Shown here: positions 6,983-15,237 of the stretch, piece after piece
How the letters are laid out: every line of letters starts with the position of its first letter
Numbering within the stretch: the first letter of the stretch is position 1
Source: Chloroflexota bacterium
Lineage (GTDB): Bacteria > Chloroflexota > Dehalococcoidia > Lucifugimonadales > Australimonadaceae
DNA: 30,765 nt
Reading direction: 5' to 3'
Assembly: GCA_022574265.1 (NCBI GenBank)
Contig: JACZSI010000002.1
Span: forward strand, 1 to 30,765
Made by a program: the position numbers and the translations under genes
Notes under the pieces: generated by a model
The model's database searches: none
The model's input: only the letters and a program-made list of their open reading frames with translations
Told to the model about the DNA's origin: nothing

Positions 6983-8770
6983 ATGCAGCAGCAAGCCAAG
7001 CCCGTGTCCTCGCCGCTGGCACCCGCGCGCCCATCCGCGGCCGTCTACGGCTCCGACCTGATGGTCGAGGTGCTGCGCGAGCTCGGCATCGAGTACATCG
7101 CGCTCAACCCCGGAGCCAGCTACCGCGGCCTGCACGACTCCCTCGTCAACTTCCCCGGCGGAGGCCCGGAGATCATCCTCTGCTCGCACGAAGAGATCGC
7201 CGTCGGCATCGCCAACGGCTACGCGCGGGTCACCGGCAAGCCCATGGCCACCGGCCTCCACGACATCGTCGGCCTCCAGCACGCCTGCATGGCCATGTTC
7301 ATCTCCTGGTGCAGCCGCACGCCCGTCCTGAACCTGGGCGGGGGAGGCCCGCAGGACGCGGTCAATCGGCGCTCCACCGACTGGGTCCACACCGCGCTCG
7401 TCCAGGGCAACCTCGTCCGCGAGTTCGTGAAGTACGACGACCAGCCGGCGAGCATCGCCGCGGTCCCGGAGTCGCTCCTGCGCGCCTACCGCATCGCGAC
7501 GACCGAGCCCATGGGCCCGGTGTACGTCTGCCTCGACAGCGACGTGCAAGAGGCGGCGATCGAGGCGCCGATGACCGTCCCCGACGCCTCGCTGTACCGC
7601 GCCCCGGCGCCGCCGCGGCCGAACCTCGAAGCGCTCCGTGAGGCCGCCGAGCTGCTCGTGGGCGCGGCGTGGCCGGTCATCCTGTCGGGAGAGATCGGCC
7701 GTGGTCCCGAGACGCTCGCCGGCCTCGCGCGGCTCGCTGAGCTCCTCGGCGCGCCGGTGCTGGCCGCCGAGGGCGCCTTCGGCCTGCCGACCGCCCACCC
7801 GCTAGAGGTCACGCCGCTCCGGGAGGACGTCCTGGCGCGCGCCGACGTCATCCTCGCGCTCGACGTGCCGAGCCTCGGCGTGCCACTCGGGCCCACGGTA
7901 CGCGAGCGGGGGAACTTCCACCTGATCGTCGCGCCGGAGACCAAGGTCATCAACATCACGATGGCCGACCAGCAGAAGCAGAGCTGGGTGACCGAGGGCA
8001 TGTGGGTCACGCCGGTCGCGGTGCCGATCGCGTCCAGCACCGCCCAGGCGCTCCCGGAGCTGATCGCGGCCTGCGAGGAGCTCGCCGCCGCCGGCTCCGG
8101 CCACGCCCAGCGGGCCGAGGCGCGCCGCGACGAGGTCGGCCGCATGCACGCGGACGCCGCCGAGCGCTCGGCGAAGCGCTCGCGGGAGCTATGGGACGCG
8201 AAGCCGATCTCCTCGCCCCGCCTCTACGGCGAGCTCGCAACGCGCCTCGAGGGCCGGCCGTGGGCGATGGTCCACGCCCACAACCGCGGTTGGGGCCAGA
8301 TGGACGTGAGCGAGCCAGACCACGCGATCGGCGGCACCCGTGGCGGCGGCGTCGGCTCCGGACTGCCCTCCTCCATCGGCGCGGCGCTGGCCCACAAGGG
8401 CTCCGGCCGCCTGTGCGTCACCGTCATCGGCGACGGCGACTTCTTCATGACGTCGAACGCGCTGTGGACGGCCGCGAAGTACGAGATCCCACTGCTCGTC
8501 CTGATCTTCAACAACCACTCCTACTACAACGACGAAGAGCACCAGGAGCGGATGGCCGTGCGGCGCGAGCGGCCCGTCGAGAACAAGGGCGTCGGCATCC
8601 GCATCGAGGACCCGGCGCCGGACTTCGCGGGCCTCGCTCGCTCACTCGGCGTCGCCGGCTTCGGCCCCGTCGGCGACCCCGCCGACCTCGGCGGCATCCT
8701 GGACGAGGCGCTCGCCGTCGTCAGGAGCGGCAAGCCAGCGGTCGTGGACGTCGAGACGCAGGTGCGCTGA
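6983..8770 (+). CDS. Thiamine pyrophosphate-dependent enzyme (acetolactate synthase/benzoylformate decarboxylase superfamily)
   Basis: This 595-residue protein has the three-domain plan of IlvB-like ThDP enzymes. The N-terminal Pyr domain has catalytic E70 in SHEEIAVGIANGYAR. The C-terminal PP domain has the GDG...NN cofactor motif at G483-D484-G485 and N510-N511. ATG 6983 (MQQQAK) follows AGGGAGAC; an upstream in-frame start at 6935 lies within the hairpin and has no ribosome site. Within the family, possibilities include 2-oxoacid decarboxylase, carboligase or 2-hydroxyacyl-CoA lyase. The FAD-binding middle domain typical of acetolactate synthase cannot be confirmed by eye. Its place among cupins and amidohydrolases suggests C-C bond cleavage of a 2-keto intermediate. 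Superfamily firm, reaction unknown. Confidence 0.85.
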   Translation: MQQQAKPVSSPLAPARPSAAVYGSDLMVEVLRELGIEYIALNPGASYRGLHDSLVNFPGGGPEIILCSHEEIAVGIANGYARVTGKPMATGLHDIVGLQHACMAMFISWCSRTPVLNLGGGGPQDAVNRRSTDWVHTALVQGNLVREFVKYDDQPASIAAVPESLLRAYRIATTEPMGPVYVCLDSDVQEAAIEAPMTVPDASLYRAPAPPRPNLEALREAAELLVGAAWPVILSGEIGRGPETLAGLARLAELLGAPVLAAEGAFGLPTAHPLEVTPLREDVLARADVILALDVPSLGVPLGPTVRERGNFHLIVAPETKVINITMADQQKQSWVTEGMWVTPVAVPIASSTAQALPELIAACEELAAAGSGHAQRAEARRDEVGRMHADAAERSAKRSRELWDAKPISSPRLYGELATRLEGRPWAMVHAHNRGWGQMDVSEPDHAIGGTRGGGVGSGLPSSIGAALAHKGSGRLCVTVIGDGDFFMTSNALWTAAKYEIPLLVLIFNNHSYYNDEEHQERMAVRRERPVENKGVGIRIEDPAPDFAGLARSLGVAGFGPVGDPADLGGILDEALAVVRSGKPAVVDVETQVR

Positions 8771-8775
8771 GCCGC

Positions 8776-8829
8776 CTAGCCGAGCTGCCCGCCGAGTCCG
8801 ATCGCGTTGGCGGCTGCCTTCTGCGTCAT
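8776..8829 (-). CDS. 17-codon ORF with strong ribosome site; possible gene remnant
   Basis: ATG 8829 is preceded by AGGAG with 8-nt spacing, and the frame reads MTQKAAANAIGLGGQLG then TAG. It lies 27 nt downstream of the VOC gene stop on the same strand. The good start signal with no following gene body suggests either a leader-like peptide or the 5' stub of a gene lost by deletion when the opposite-strand TPP-enzyme gene became its neighbour. Confidence 0.3.
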   Translation of the reverse strand: MTQKAAANAIGLGGQLG

Positions 8830-8856
8830 GCGCCTTGCTCCTGGGGCCGCTGAGTG

Positions 8857-9288
8857 CTACGACGCCGCGAGCTCCTCGAGCGTCGGCTCGGGCATGCCGT
8901 CGTGCCACGTCGGGTCGCGGAGCTCGAGCCGGTTGCCGCTCGGGTCGAAGAAGTAGAGCTCGCGGCCGGTGAACGTGCCCGTCTTGCGGTGCGTGAGCCC
9001 GGCGACCTTGACGTTCTCCTCCTTGAAGACCTTGGCGGCCAGCACCAGCATCTCCGGGCTGACCGTGAAGGAGTGGTGGACGCGACCATCGGGCGGCTCC
9101 GTGGCGGGCTTCTCGCGCTCGCACAGCAGAATGTTGTGGTCCCCCACGTTGAAGCAGGACATCACGTTATTGGCGAGCCGTCCGACGGCCTTCAGGCCAA
9201 GCAGGTCGCCGTAGAACGCCTCCGACTCCGTGAGGTCGTTCACGGAGATCGACCAGTGCGTGACGCCTTCGATCTTGAGCTTACCCAT
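8857..9288 (-). CDS. Single-domain VOC family protein
   Basis: This 143-residue glyoxalase/extradiol-type fold protein has metal-site candidates H11 (VTHWSISVNDL), H71 or H72 (VHHSFTV) and E122 (PSGNRLELRD). Single VOC modules usually dimerise to build the site. ATG 9288 follows AGGGGGAG; the longer frame upstream has no start signal and runs into the divergent cupin region. Family members include lyases, epimerases, dioxygenases and antibiotic-binding proteins. Given the neighbours, a lyase or dioxygenase in the catabolic cluster is the likeliest role, but this is inference. Confidence 0.78.
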   Translation of the reverse strand: MGKLKIEGVTHWSISVNDLTESEAFYGDLLGLKAVGRLANNVMSCFNVGDHNILLCEREKPATEPPDGRVHHSFTVSPEMLVLAAKVFKEENVKVAGLTHRKTGTFTGRELYFFDPSGNRLELRDPTWHDGMPEPTLEELAAS

Positions 9289-9363
9289 CGCTCTCCCCCT
9301 TTCGACGCCGCGGGTCTCGGGCGCGGCGGCGGGCACAGGATACGCCCAAGCCAGAGCGGGCGT

Positions 9364-9392
9364 TTGACGCTCCCGCCCGCGGGGGCTACTGT
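9364..9392 (+). promoter_or_regulatory. Predicted promoter for cupin/dienelactone hydrolase pair
   Basis: TTGACG (9364-9369) and TACTGT (9387-9392) are separated by 17 nt, about 30 nt before the ATG at 9424. It matches the recurrent TTGAC-N17-TAnnnT pattern in this window. Confidence 0.45.
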
Positions 9393-9423
9393 CTGGGCAG
9401 CACGGCGTGAGAAGGAGGCAGCG

Positions 9424-9873
9424 ATGGCCGAGAAGACCAAGGTTGAGCACAAGCTACAGCCCTTCAAGTACGAGAAGCCCGACATCAGGGAGGGCAGGGG
9501 GAAGGGCAGCACCGGGCTGGCCCGCACCGACGTCGTGGGCGTGAGCGTCCAGGCCGTCGTGGACGGCGGCGAGACCAACCTGCACTCGCACCCCGGCACG
9601 GACGGCATCTGGTTCGTGCTCGCGGGCCGCGCACGCTTCTACGACGACGTCGCCTCGGTCGCCTGCGAGCTCGGCACGCACGAGGGCGTGCTCGTCCCGC
9701 ACGGCGTCAAGTACTGGTTCGAGAGCGCTAGCGACGAACCGCTGGAGATCATGCACATCACGGGCCGCGTCCCCGGCGCCAAGAGCGAGCGCATGAACTA
9801 CACGCCTGTCCTGCCGCAGATGGAGCAGCGGGGGATCAACGTGTACGAGTACCAGGAGAAGCGCAAGTCCTAG
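9424..9873 (+). CDS. Single-domain cupin protein 3
   Basis: This 149-residue cupin has LHSHPGTDGIWFVLAG (H54, H56, D60) as first motif and VLVPHGVKYWF (H93) as second, so a near-complete metal site with Asp replacing Glu. ATG 9424 follows AAGGAGG; the much longer open frame upstream is the shadow of the divergent VOC gene. The C-terminal 40 residues are a charged tail ending in YQEKRKS. The dienelactone hydrolase-like gene starts 26 nt downstream, so the two are probably co-transcribed from the promoter at 9364. Function unknown beyond a likely metal-dependent cupin enzyme. Confidence 0.75.
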   Translation: MAEKTKVEHKLQPFKYEKPDIREGRGKGSTGLARTDVVGVSVQAVVDGGETNLHSHPGTDGIWFVLAGRARFYDDVASVACELGTHEGVLVPHGVKYWFESASDEPLEIMHITGRVPGAKSERMNYTPVLPQMEQRGINVYEYQEKRKS

Positions 9874-9899
9874 CTCGCAACCCGCAGAACGGAGGAGCC

Positions 9900-10682
9900 A
9901 TGCCTGCCTACATCGGACTGAGCACGAAGGTCGTCCAGCTCAAGGGCCACAACGGCGACACGGTCGACGCGTACCTCGGGACGCCGGAGACCTCGGAGAC
10001 CGTCCCCGGCGTCGTCGTCATCCACCACATGCCGGGGTGGGACGAGTGGAACATGGAGGTCGTGCGCCGCTTCGCGCACCACGGCTACGCCGCGATCTGC
10101 CCGAACCTGCACCAGCGCGGCGGCGAAGGCACCCTCGAAGAGATCGGGCAGCGCATCCGCGAGATGGGCGGGGTCAACGACGCCCAGTACATGGGCGACC
10201 TGCAAGCCGCGGTCGACGAGCTGCTCGCCTCGCCGCTGTCCAACGGCAAGGTGGGCCTGATCGGCTTCTGCTCGGGCGGGCGCATCTGCTACATCGCCGC
10301 CGCGAAGCTTGAGAACGTCGACGCCGCGGTTGACTGCTGGGGCGGTGGCGTGACCAACCCGCCGGGCGAGCTGACCGACCTGCGCCCGGTGGCGCCGATC
10401 GACATGACGCCCGAGATCAAGTGCCCGGTGCTCGGTATCTTCGGCAACGACGACGCCAACCCGGACCCGGCGCAGGTGGACGCGATCGAGGCCGAGCTCA
10501 AGAAGCACGGCAAGGCCTACGAGTTCCACCGCTACGACGGCGCCGGCCACGGCTTCTTCGCCTGGGAGCGCCCGAACTACCGCCAGGAGCAGGCGGGCGA
10601 CGCCTGGAAGCACGTCTTCGCCTTCTACGAGAAGCACCTCGGCGCGCCCGCGACGGTGGACGCGGTCATGGCCCGCGCCTAG
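9900..10682 (+). CDS. Dienelactone hydrolase family protein
   Basis: This 260-residue alpha/beta hydrolase carries the DLH nucleophile elbow GFCSGG with C124, an acid candidate in FGNDDANPD (D184-D187) and H217 in GAGHGFF, giving the Cys-Asp-His triad of dienelactone hydrolases. In classical pathways DLH opens dienelactones formed after chlorocatechol ring cleavage. Many homologues act on other esters or lactones. ATG 9900 follows GGAGGA. It is 26 nt downstream of a cupin gene. It converges with an SDR gene, and both genes terminate in the same CTAG palindrome at 10679-10682, so their stop codons overlap. Family assignment strong; substrate unknown. Confidence 0.87.
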   Translation: MPAYIGLSTKVVQLKGHNGDTVDAYLGTPETSETVPGVVVIHHMPGWDEWNMEVVRRFAHHGYAAICPNLHQRGGEGTLEEIGQRIREMGGVNDAQYMGDLQAAVDELLASPLSNGKVGLIGFCSGGRICYIAAAKLENVDAAVDCWGGGVTNPPGELTDLRPVAPIDMTPEIKCPVLGIFGNDDANPDPAQVDAIEAELKKHGKAYEFHRYDGAGHGFFAWERPNYRQEQAGDAWKHVFAFYEKHLGAPATVDAVMARA

Positions 10683-11458
10683 TCGTCGAGCTTGACGAGC
10701 TTCCCGTCCCTGGCGGTGATCTGGTTGCCGCTGAGCTCCATCGGCGCCTCGGCCGCGAGGACGTAGCGGTCCTTCACGACGTCGCCGACCCACCGCATGC
10801 GCTCGCGCTTGTCCGCGGGCGTCTCGTCGGTGGCGATGCCGCGGCGGCCGTCGTTCGGCGAGGCGTCGCCGCCGCCGGGGCCCATGCTCACGATGCAGAT
10901 GTTGTGCTCGCGCTCCTCGGCCGCCACCTCCTTGGTGAACGCGCGGATCGCGACCTTCGAGACGTGATAGACGGCCGCGCCGATGGAGTCGGGCTCCCGC
11001 GCGTTGCGGACGTTGCCCTGGCCGAAGTTGATGATGTGCCCCTCGTGCTGCGCCTCCATGTAGGGGATCGCGTGCTTGGTCGCGTGGAACGTGCCGAGCA
11101 GGTTCGTGCGCATGACGTTGTCGAAGAAGCTCGATTCCATGTCGCGGATGACCGGCCAGCGAGGGGAGCCGGACATGAAGTGGGTGACGATGCCCGCGTC
11201 GTTGATGAGCACGTCGATGCGGCCGTAGTGGGCGTGGACCTGCGCCATCGCGGCGCGCACCTGGTCCTCGTCGCGCAGGTCCGCGTGGACGGGAAGCACC
11301 TGCCCGCCAAGCTCCGCGACCTCGCTCGCCACGGTCTCCATCGGAGCGATGTCCACGATCGCGAGCCTGGCGCCCGCCGACGCGAACTGGCGCGCGTTGT
11401 AGCGCCCGATGCCCATCGCACCGCCGGTGATGATCACGACCTTGTCTTTCACGGCCAT
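10679..11458 (-). CDS. Short-chain dehydrogenase/reductase (SDR)
   Basis: This 259-residue classical SDR has the cofactor motif TGGAMGIG at 11-18, D36 after beta-2 (AIVDIA, favouring NAD), INDAG at 85-89, N119 and the catalytic Y164-x3-K168 (YHVSK). The usual catalytic Ser, expected about 13 residues before Tyr in an (I/V)NxSS context, is not there: the strand reads IINFGQGN and a short insertion follows. ATG 11458 follows GAGGAG. The stop overlaps that of the convergent DLH gene. It probably oxidises or reduces an alcohol or ketone intermediate of the cluster. The missing Ser means activity is uncertain. Confidence 0.82.
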   Translation of the reverse strand: MAVKDKVVIITGGAMGIGRYNARQFASAGARLAIVDIAPMETVASEVAELGGQVLPVHADLRDEDQVRAAMAQVHAHYGRIDVLINDAGIVTHFMSGSPRWPVIRDMESSFFDNVMRTNLLGTFHATKHAIPYMEAQHEGHIINFGQGNVRNAREPDSIGAAVYHVSKVAIRAFTKEVAAEEREHNICIVSMGPGGGDASPNDGRRGIATDETPADKRERMRWVGDVVKDRYVLAAEAPMELSGNQITARDGKLVKLDD

Positions 11459-11544
11459 CGCGCACGCTCCTCGTTGGGGTGGGCCGCATTGGCGGCGGGC
11501 GCAGCGTAGCGACTTCCGGCTCAACCCGCCACCGGCGCGGTTCT

Positions 11545-11573
11545 TTGACAATAAACGCCGGAGAACCTAGGGT
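11545..11573 (+). promoter_or_regulatory. Predicted promoter for bicupin 2
   Basis: A perfect -35 TTGACA (11545-11550), 17-nt spacer and TAGGGT (11568-11573), about 40 nt upstream of the ATG at 11613. Confidence 0.55.
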
Positions 11574-11612
11574 CGCAGGCGAGCGGGCGAGGGACGATCG
11601 AGGGAGCCGAGC

Positions 11613-12731
11613 ATGACGCAGCACGTCGAGCTACCGAAGCACACATCCTGGGAGCGCTGGGTCCAGAGCGAGGGCCTCGCGGTCACGCAGCAGCAGAAGA
11701 TCCCGGACGTCCTCACGCACCCGCTCGAGCCCTGGGAGCGCACGGGGGTCGACGCCACGCTGCTGGACTTCACGCCCGAGGACCCGCCGGGCGGCGGCCA
11801 CCTCGTCCACCAAGGGACAACGCGTTATCTGTGCGAGATCCCCACGGGCGGCACGTACCGGGCCGAGCGCCACATGTACGAGGAGATCTTCTACGTGGTC
11901 GCGGGCCGTGGCGCGACGACGGTCTGGTACGACGGCAGCCCCAAGCAGACGTTCGAGTGGCAGGAAGGCAGCGTCTTCTCGATACCGCTCAATGCCTGGC
12001 ACGAGCTCTACAACGCCAGCGGCGAGGAGCCGGCGCGGCTCTACGCCTGCATCACGGCGCCGATGGTGTTCAACATGTATGGGAACACCGACTTCATCTT
12101 CGGCTCGAACGCGACCTTCCCCGAGCGCTTCGACCCCTACGACGAGACGTACTTCAGCGGCAAGTCCGTCCGCCTCCGGGAGCGGCTCGTCAAGACCAAC
12201 TTCGTCTCGAACGTCCAGACGATGGGGTTGGACGACCACGGGTTCCGCGGCCCCGGCACGAACATGCACGCGATCATGGCCAACGGCCACTTCATCTGCC
12301 ACGTCTCGGAGTTCCCCGGCCAGACGTACAAGAAGGCTCACAGCGCGGGGGAGTTCATCCGGCACCGGGCCGGGCTGACGTCCGACGTCGCCTACCTCTT
12401 CCTCAACGGCGAGGGATACGACATCCAGTGGAGCTGGGGCACGATGCCAGGCCCCGGCGTGCCCTTCGAGCGCCTCGACTACAAGGCGGGGACGCTGCTG
12501 ACGCCGGGCTCCGGCTACCACCAGCACTTCAACGCGACGACGGACCCGATCCGCTACGTGGTGCTGCGCTTCGGCAGCCCCGAGCTGCTCGGCCAGGGGC
12601 GCTCGGGCAGGATCGCCAAGCCGCCGCAGATCGAGTTCGACGAGGAGGACCCGGCGGTCTGGCAGACCTTCGTGGACGAGCTCGCCAGCCGAGGCCTCGA
12701 ACCCAAGATGCAGGAGTTCAAGGGGGAGTAG
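11613..12731 (+). CDS. Two-domain cupin protein (bicupin) 2
   Basis: This 372-residue bicupin is paralogous to those at 1207-2400 and 15238-16401. The N-terminal cupin has ERHMYEEIFYVVAG and LNAWHELYNAS, retaining His, Glu and His. In the C-terminal cupin the HRHGPG motif of the paralogues has become AHSAGEF, though GYHQHFNAT remains, so the C-terminal metal site is probably altered. ATG 11613 follows GAGGGAG and a good promoter. It is monocistronic, converging with the Rieske oxygenase gene 35 nt away. Gentisate-dioxygenase-like ring cleavage is one possibility; a non-metal role for one domain is another. Substrate unknown. Confidence 0.75.
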   Translation: MTQHVELPKHTSWERWVQSEGLAVTQQQKIPDVLTHPLEPWERTGVDATLLDFTPEDPPGGGHLVHQGTTRYLCEIPTGGTYRAERHMYEEIFYVVAGRGATTVWYDGSPKQTFEWQEGSVFSIPLNAWHELYNASGEEPARLYACITAPMVFNMYGNTDFIFGSNATFPERFDPYDETYFSGKSVRLRERLVKTNFVSNVQTMGLDDHGFRGPGTNMHAIMANGHFICHVSEFPGQTYKKAHSAGEFIRHRAGLTSDVAYLFLNGEGYDIQWSWGTMPGPGVPFERLDYKAGTLLTPGSGYHQHFNATTDPIRYVVLRFGSPELLGQGRSGRIAKPPQIEFDEEDPAVWQTFVDELASRGLEPKMQEFKGE

Positions 12732-12766
12732 CCCGCGCCCGCCCCCCCTTCCGCGACGTTAGAACG

Positions 12767-14065
12767 CTAGAGCGTGATGCCCGCTTCCTCGGCCGCTTTG
12801 CGGTACATCGAGCGCGCGCGCAGTCCGACGGGTGCGTGCTTGCCCGTCGGGGCGACCGACACGTCACCGGTCTCCGGGTCGACCTGGCCTGGCAGCGGCG
12901 GGCGGAGCTGCATGGGGTCCATGATGATCGCGGGGTCGCGCTCCTGCCACAGCTCGATGATCTCGTTCGCACCGGGGTCTCGGAACACGTTCATCGGCTC
13001 CTCGCCCCGCTCGACCGCCGCCATCTGGTCCAGCAGCATCTTGCGGTAGAGGATGATGCCCCGGTCGGACTCGCCGAGCTTTTCGAGCGGCCTGTCGGCG
13101 AGGGGACCCTGCGTGACCCATGCCATCTGGTCCTGCCCGATCGTGAAATCGACCGCGAACCGGCCGTTGTCCTGGTAGAGCGGTACCTCCCGGTACGGGA
13201 CGACGTCCTGGTGCGGCGCCGTCACGCCGGGCGGCGGCGCGTAGACGTTGTAGTGGACGTGCATCGTATGCGTGTCGTCGACCGGCACACGCATCTGGAA
13301 GCCGGTGCCGACCCGCAGCCAGTTCGGGAAGACGACCGGGTGACCGACGCGCCACGGCGGGTCGTCCTCGGTCGTGTCCGTGTAGGTGCGGCGCTTGATG
13401 ATGCCGTGCTCGAACGGCTCGAAGCTGATCTTCGTATGCCGCTGGGTCGGCAGGCCCACCGGGTCGTCCGTGCCGCCGGCCTCCAATTGATAGCGGGACC
13501 AGTAGCCGTGGAGCCACTCCAGGTGCACCGGGTCCACCGAGTTCTCCATGCACTGGAGCCAGTTGCACGGCAGGAGCGTGGTCCCGATATCGCGCAGGAC
13601 GTTGTCCCAGACGAACAGGTCCCATCGTGGCAGCAGCGGCACGGGCGCCGGGCCGAGGTACGCCCACAGCAGCCCGCCCATCTCCTCCACCGGGTACGCG
13701 GCGAGCCGCACCTTCTCCTTGAAGCGTCCGTCGGGATGCACCGTCTCCTCGAACGGCTGCTCGATGCACTGGCCGCTCTCATCGTAGAGCCAGCCGTGGT
13801 ACATGCAACGCAGGCCGTGCTCCTCCGGGATGCCGTAGGCCAAATTCACCCTGCGGTGCGCGCACACGCGGTCGATCAGCCCGAAGGTGCCCGAGCGGTC
13901 CTTGTAGAGCACGAGGTCCTCGCCGAGGAGGCGCACCTCCTTGGTGGGGCGCTCATCGAGCTCGACGAGCGCGGCCACCGGGTGCCAGTAGCGGCGCATC
14001 AGCTCGCCCATCGGCGTGCCCCGACCGACCCTCGTCAGCTTCTCGTTCACATCCGCGCTGATCAT
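12767..14065 (-). CDS. Rieske non-heme iron oxygenase, alpha subunit
   Basis: This 432-residue protein has an N-terminal Rieske domain with the [2Fe-2S] ligands C68-x-H70 and C87-x2-H90 (CMYHGW) and a catalytic domain with the mononuclear iron set N175, D178, H181 and H186 (ENSVDPVHLEWLH). Length and layout fit single-subunit alpha-type oxygenases such as phthalate 4,5-dioxygenase or O-demethylases, which need a reductase. No ferredoxin or reductase gene is in the window. ATG 14065 follows GGGAGGT. It lies 71 nt downstream of the racemase-fold gene on the same strand and may be the last gene of that operon. Likely role: hydroxylation or demethylation of an aromatic acid. Confidence 0.9.
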   Translation of the reverse strand: MISADVNEKLTRVGRGTPMGELMRRYWHPVAALVELDERPTKEVRLLGEDLVLYKDRSGTFGLIDRVCAHRRVNLAYGIPEEHGLRCMYHGWLYDESGQCIEQPFEETVHPDGRFKEKVRLAAYPVEEMGGLLWAYLGPAPVPLLPRWDLFVWDNVLRDIGTTLLPCNWLQCMENSVDPVHLEWLHGYWSRYQLEAGGTDDPVGLPTQRHTKISFEPFEHGIIKRRTYTDTTEDDPPWRVGHPVVFPNWLRVGTGFQMRVPVDDTHTMHVHYNVYAPPPGVTAPHQDVVPYREVPLYQDNGRFAVDFTIGQDQMAWVTQGPLADRPLEKLGESDRGIILYRKMLLDQMAAVERGEEPMNVFRDPGANEIIELWQERDPAIIMDPMQLRPPLPGQVDPETGDVSVAPTGKHAPVGLRARSMYRKAAEEAGITL

Positions 14066-14136
14066 GGCTACCTCCCGTTATCCTGCCGGGCCGTCGTCCT
14101 GCCTCGCCGTACTGTACACGCGAGCGCGGCTCGCCG

Positions 14137-14859
14137 CTAACCGGCCGCGGGCCACTCGGCGAGCAGCCTGCCGCCGCCCTCGATGCGGTAGCCGCGGCCG
14201 AGCTTCGAGAGGATGGACCAGAGCATCGAGGGGTTGGAGGCGATGACGGGCACACCGAGCTCGCGCTCCATGTCGTCGATGATGGGCAGTGGGTCGAGCA
14301 CCGCGCCCTGGAAGTAGACCGCGTCGATCTTCCCTCCTGCCGTGACGGCGGTCCTGGCCATATCGAACACGGCCGCCGGCCCGATTTCGAGGGCCTCGTT
14401 CTCGTTGCTGAAGCCGAGCTCGGCGCAGGTCGCGTTGAAGCCGGCCGCCGAAAGGTGGGCCGTCAGGAGCGCGTTCATCTCGGCGTTGAACGGCGTCATC
14501 ACGAGCACGTCGCGCGCCCGCAAGGCGTGGAGCGCGTCGACCGCCGCGCCGAGCGCCGTGGTGAACGGGACGCTCAGCTCGCCGGCCAGCCGGTCGCGGA
14601 GACCGGCGTTCTGGAGCTCGACGGGCGCACCGGGGACCATGACGGCGTCCCAGCCGCCGTCCCGGACGCCGGCCGTCGTCGTCGCGAGGATCGCGTCCAT
14701 GCGGTCCGCGAGGTCCGTGAGCGAGCGCCGGACGATGCCCAGGTCGCCGAACGCGATCGTGACGTCAGCGGGCACGATCCGCAGGAAGCTCGCGAAGTGC
14801 GGCCTCGTCCGGGTGGTGGGGGCCATGAAGCCGATCGTGAGGGGCCCGTTCGTCGTCAC
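14137..14859 (-). CDS. Asp/Glu racemase-fold protein (maleate isomerase/arylmalonate decarboxylase-like)
   Basis: This is a 240-residue protein from GTG 14859, preceded by AGGGG at 8-nt spacing; an ATG at 14889 is possible but lacks a ribosome site. The two-fold alpha/beta plan and the opening IGFMAPTTRTRP resemble the arylmalonate decarboxylase/maleate cis-trans isomerase family. Family enzymes use one or two cysteines at pseudo-symmetric positions. Here the equivalent places read DAVMVPGAPVE (G77-A78) and DAVYFQGAVLD (G185-A186), and the only cysteine is C145 elsewhere. The catalytic mechanism must differ or be lost. The start is 1 nt after the stop of the truncated amidohydrolase, implying translational coupling. 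Confidence 0.7.
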   Translation of the reverse strand: MTTNGPLTIGFMAPTTRTRPHFASFLRIVPADVTIAFGDLGIVRRSLTDLADRMDAILATTTAGVRDGGWDAVMVPGAPVELQNAGLRDRLAGELSVPFTTALGAAVDALHALRARDVLVMTPFNAEMNALLTAHLSAAGFNATCAELGFSNENEALEIGPAAVFDMARTAVTAGGKIDAVYFQGAVLDPLPIIDDMERELGVPVIASNPSMLWSILSKLGRGYRIEGGGRLLAEWPAAG

Positions 14860-14860
14860 G

Positions 14861-15217
14861 TCAAGTACCCCTGCTCGCGGTACCACCATAGAAGGACGCG
14901 CCCTGGACGTAGGTATACAGGACCTCGCCGTCGATGCCGTCGACGTCCTGTTCCCGCAGCCGCTGCTCGGGGCTGCCGGCGCCGGGCGAGGTCTCGAAGC
15001 GGCCGCCGACGGGCGAGCGGTTCTCGTACGGCCGTCCGACGAGCCCTCCGTGGAAGCGGAAGGACTTGTCGTTGATGACGGTCGTATCGGTGCCGTCGGG
15101 CAGCCGGACCGTGCGAGGTGCCTGGTCCCGATACTTGGCCGGGATGTGCTGCGTCCAGCGCTCGGCGGCGAGCTGGAGATGGGAGTCCGCGGAGATGATG
15201 CGATAGTCCCTGGCCAT
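14861..15217 (-). pseudogene. Truncated amidohydrolase-2 gene (N-terminal 118 residues)
   Basis: ATG 15217 follows GCAGGAGG and opens a normal amidohydrolase-2 N-terminus: IISADSHLQLAAERW with D11-S-H13, then KYRDQAPR as in the 3789 gene (KYRDRAP). The similarity continues to DVDGIDGEVLYTY (compare MAVDGVAGEVLYTT) and stops after QGASFYGG, followed by six unrelated residues and TGA. About 250 residues of the barrel, including the SNDYPH metal site, are absent, and nothing resembling them follows. The racemase-fold gene starts immediately after. A deletion that joined the two genes is the simplest explanation. The start signals are still intact and the ORF may be kept only for coupling. Confidence 0.7.
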
Positions 15218-15237
15218 GGCCTCGCCTCCTGCTCGCG

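Noticed and set aside
14861..14863. TGA ending the truncated amidohydrolase as a possible selenocysteine codon
   Set aside because: The frame after the TGA reads RDDERAPHDR..., with no amidohydrolase similarity, so it is a real stop after a truncation.
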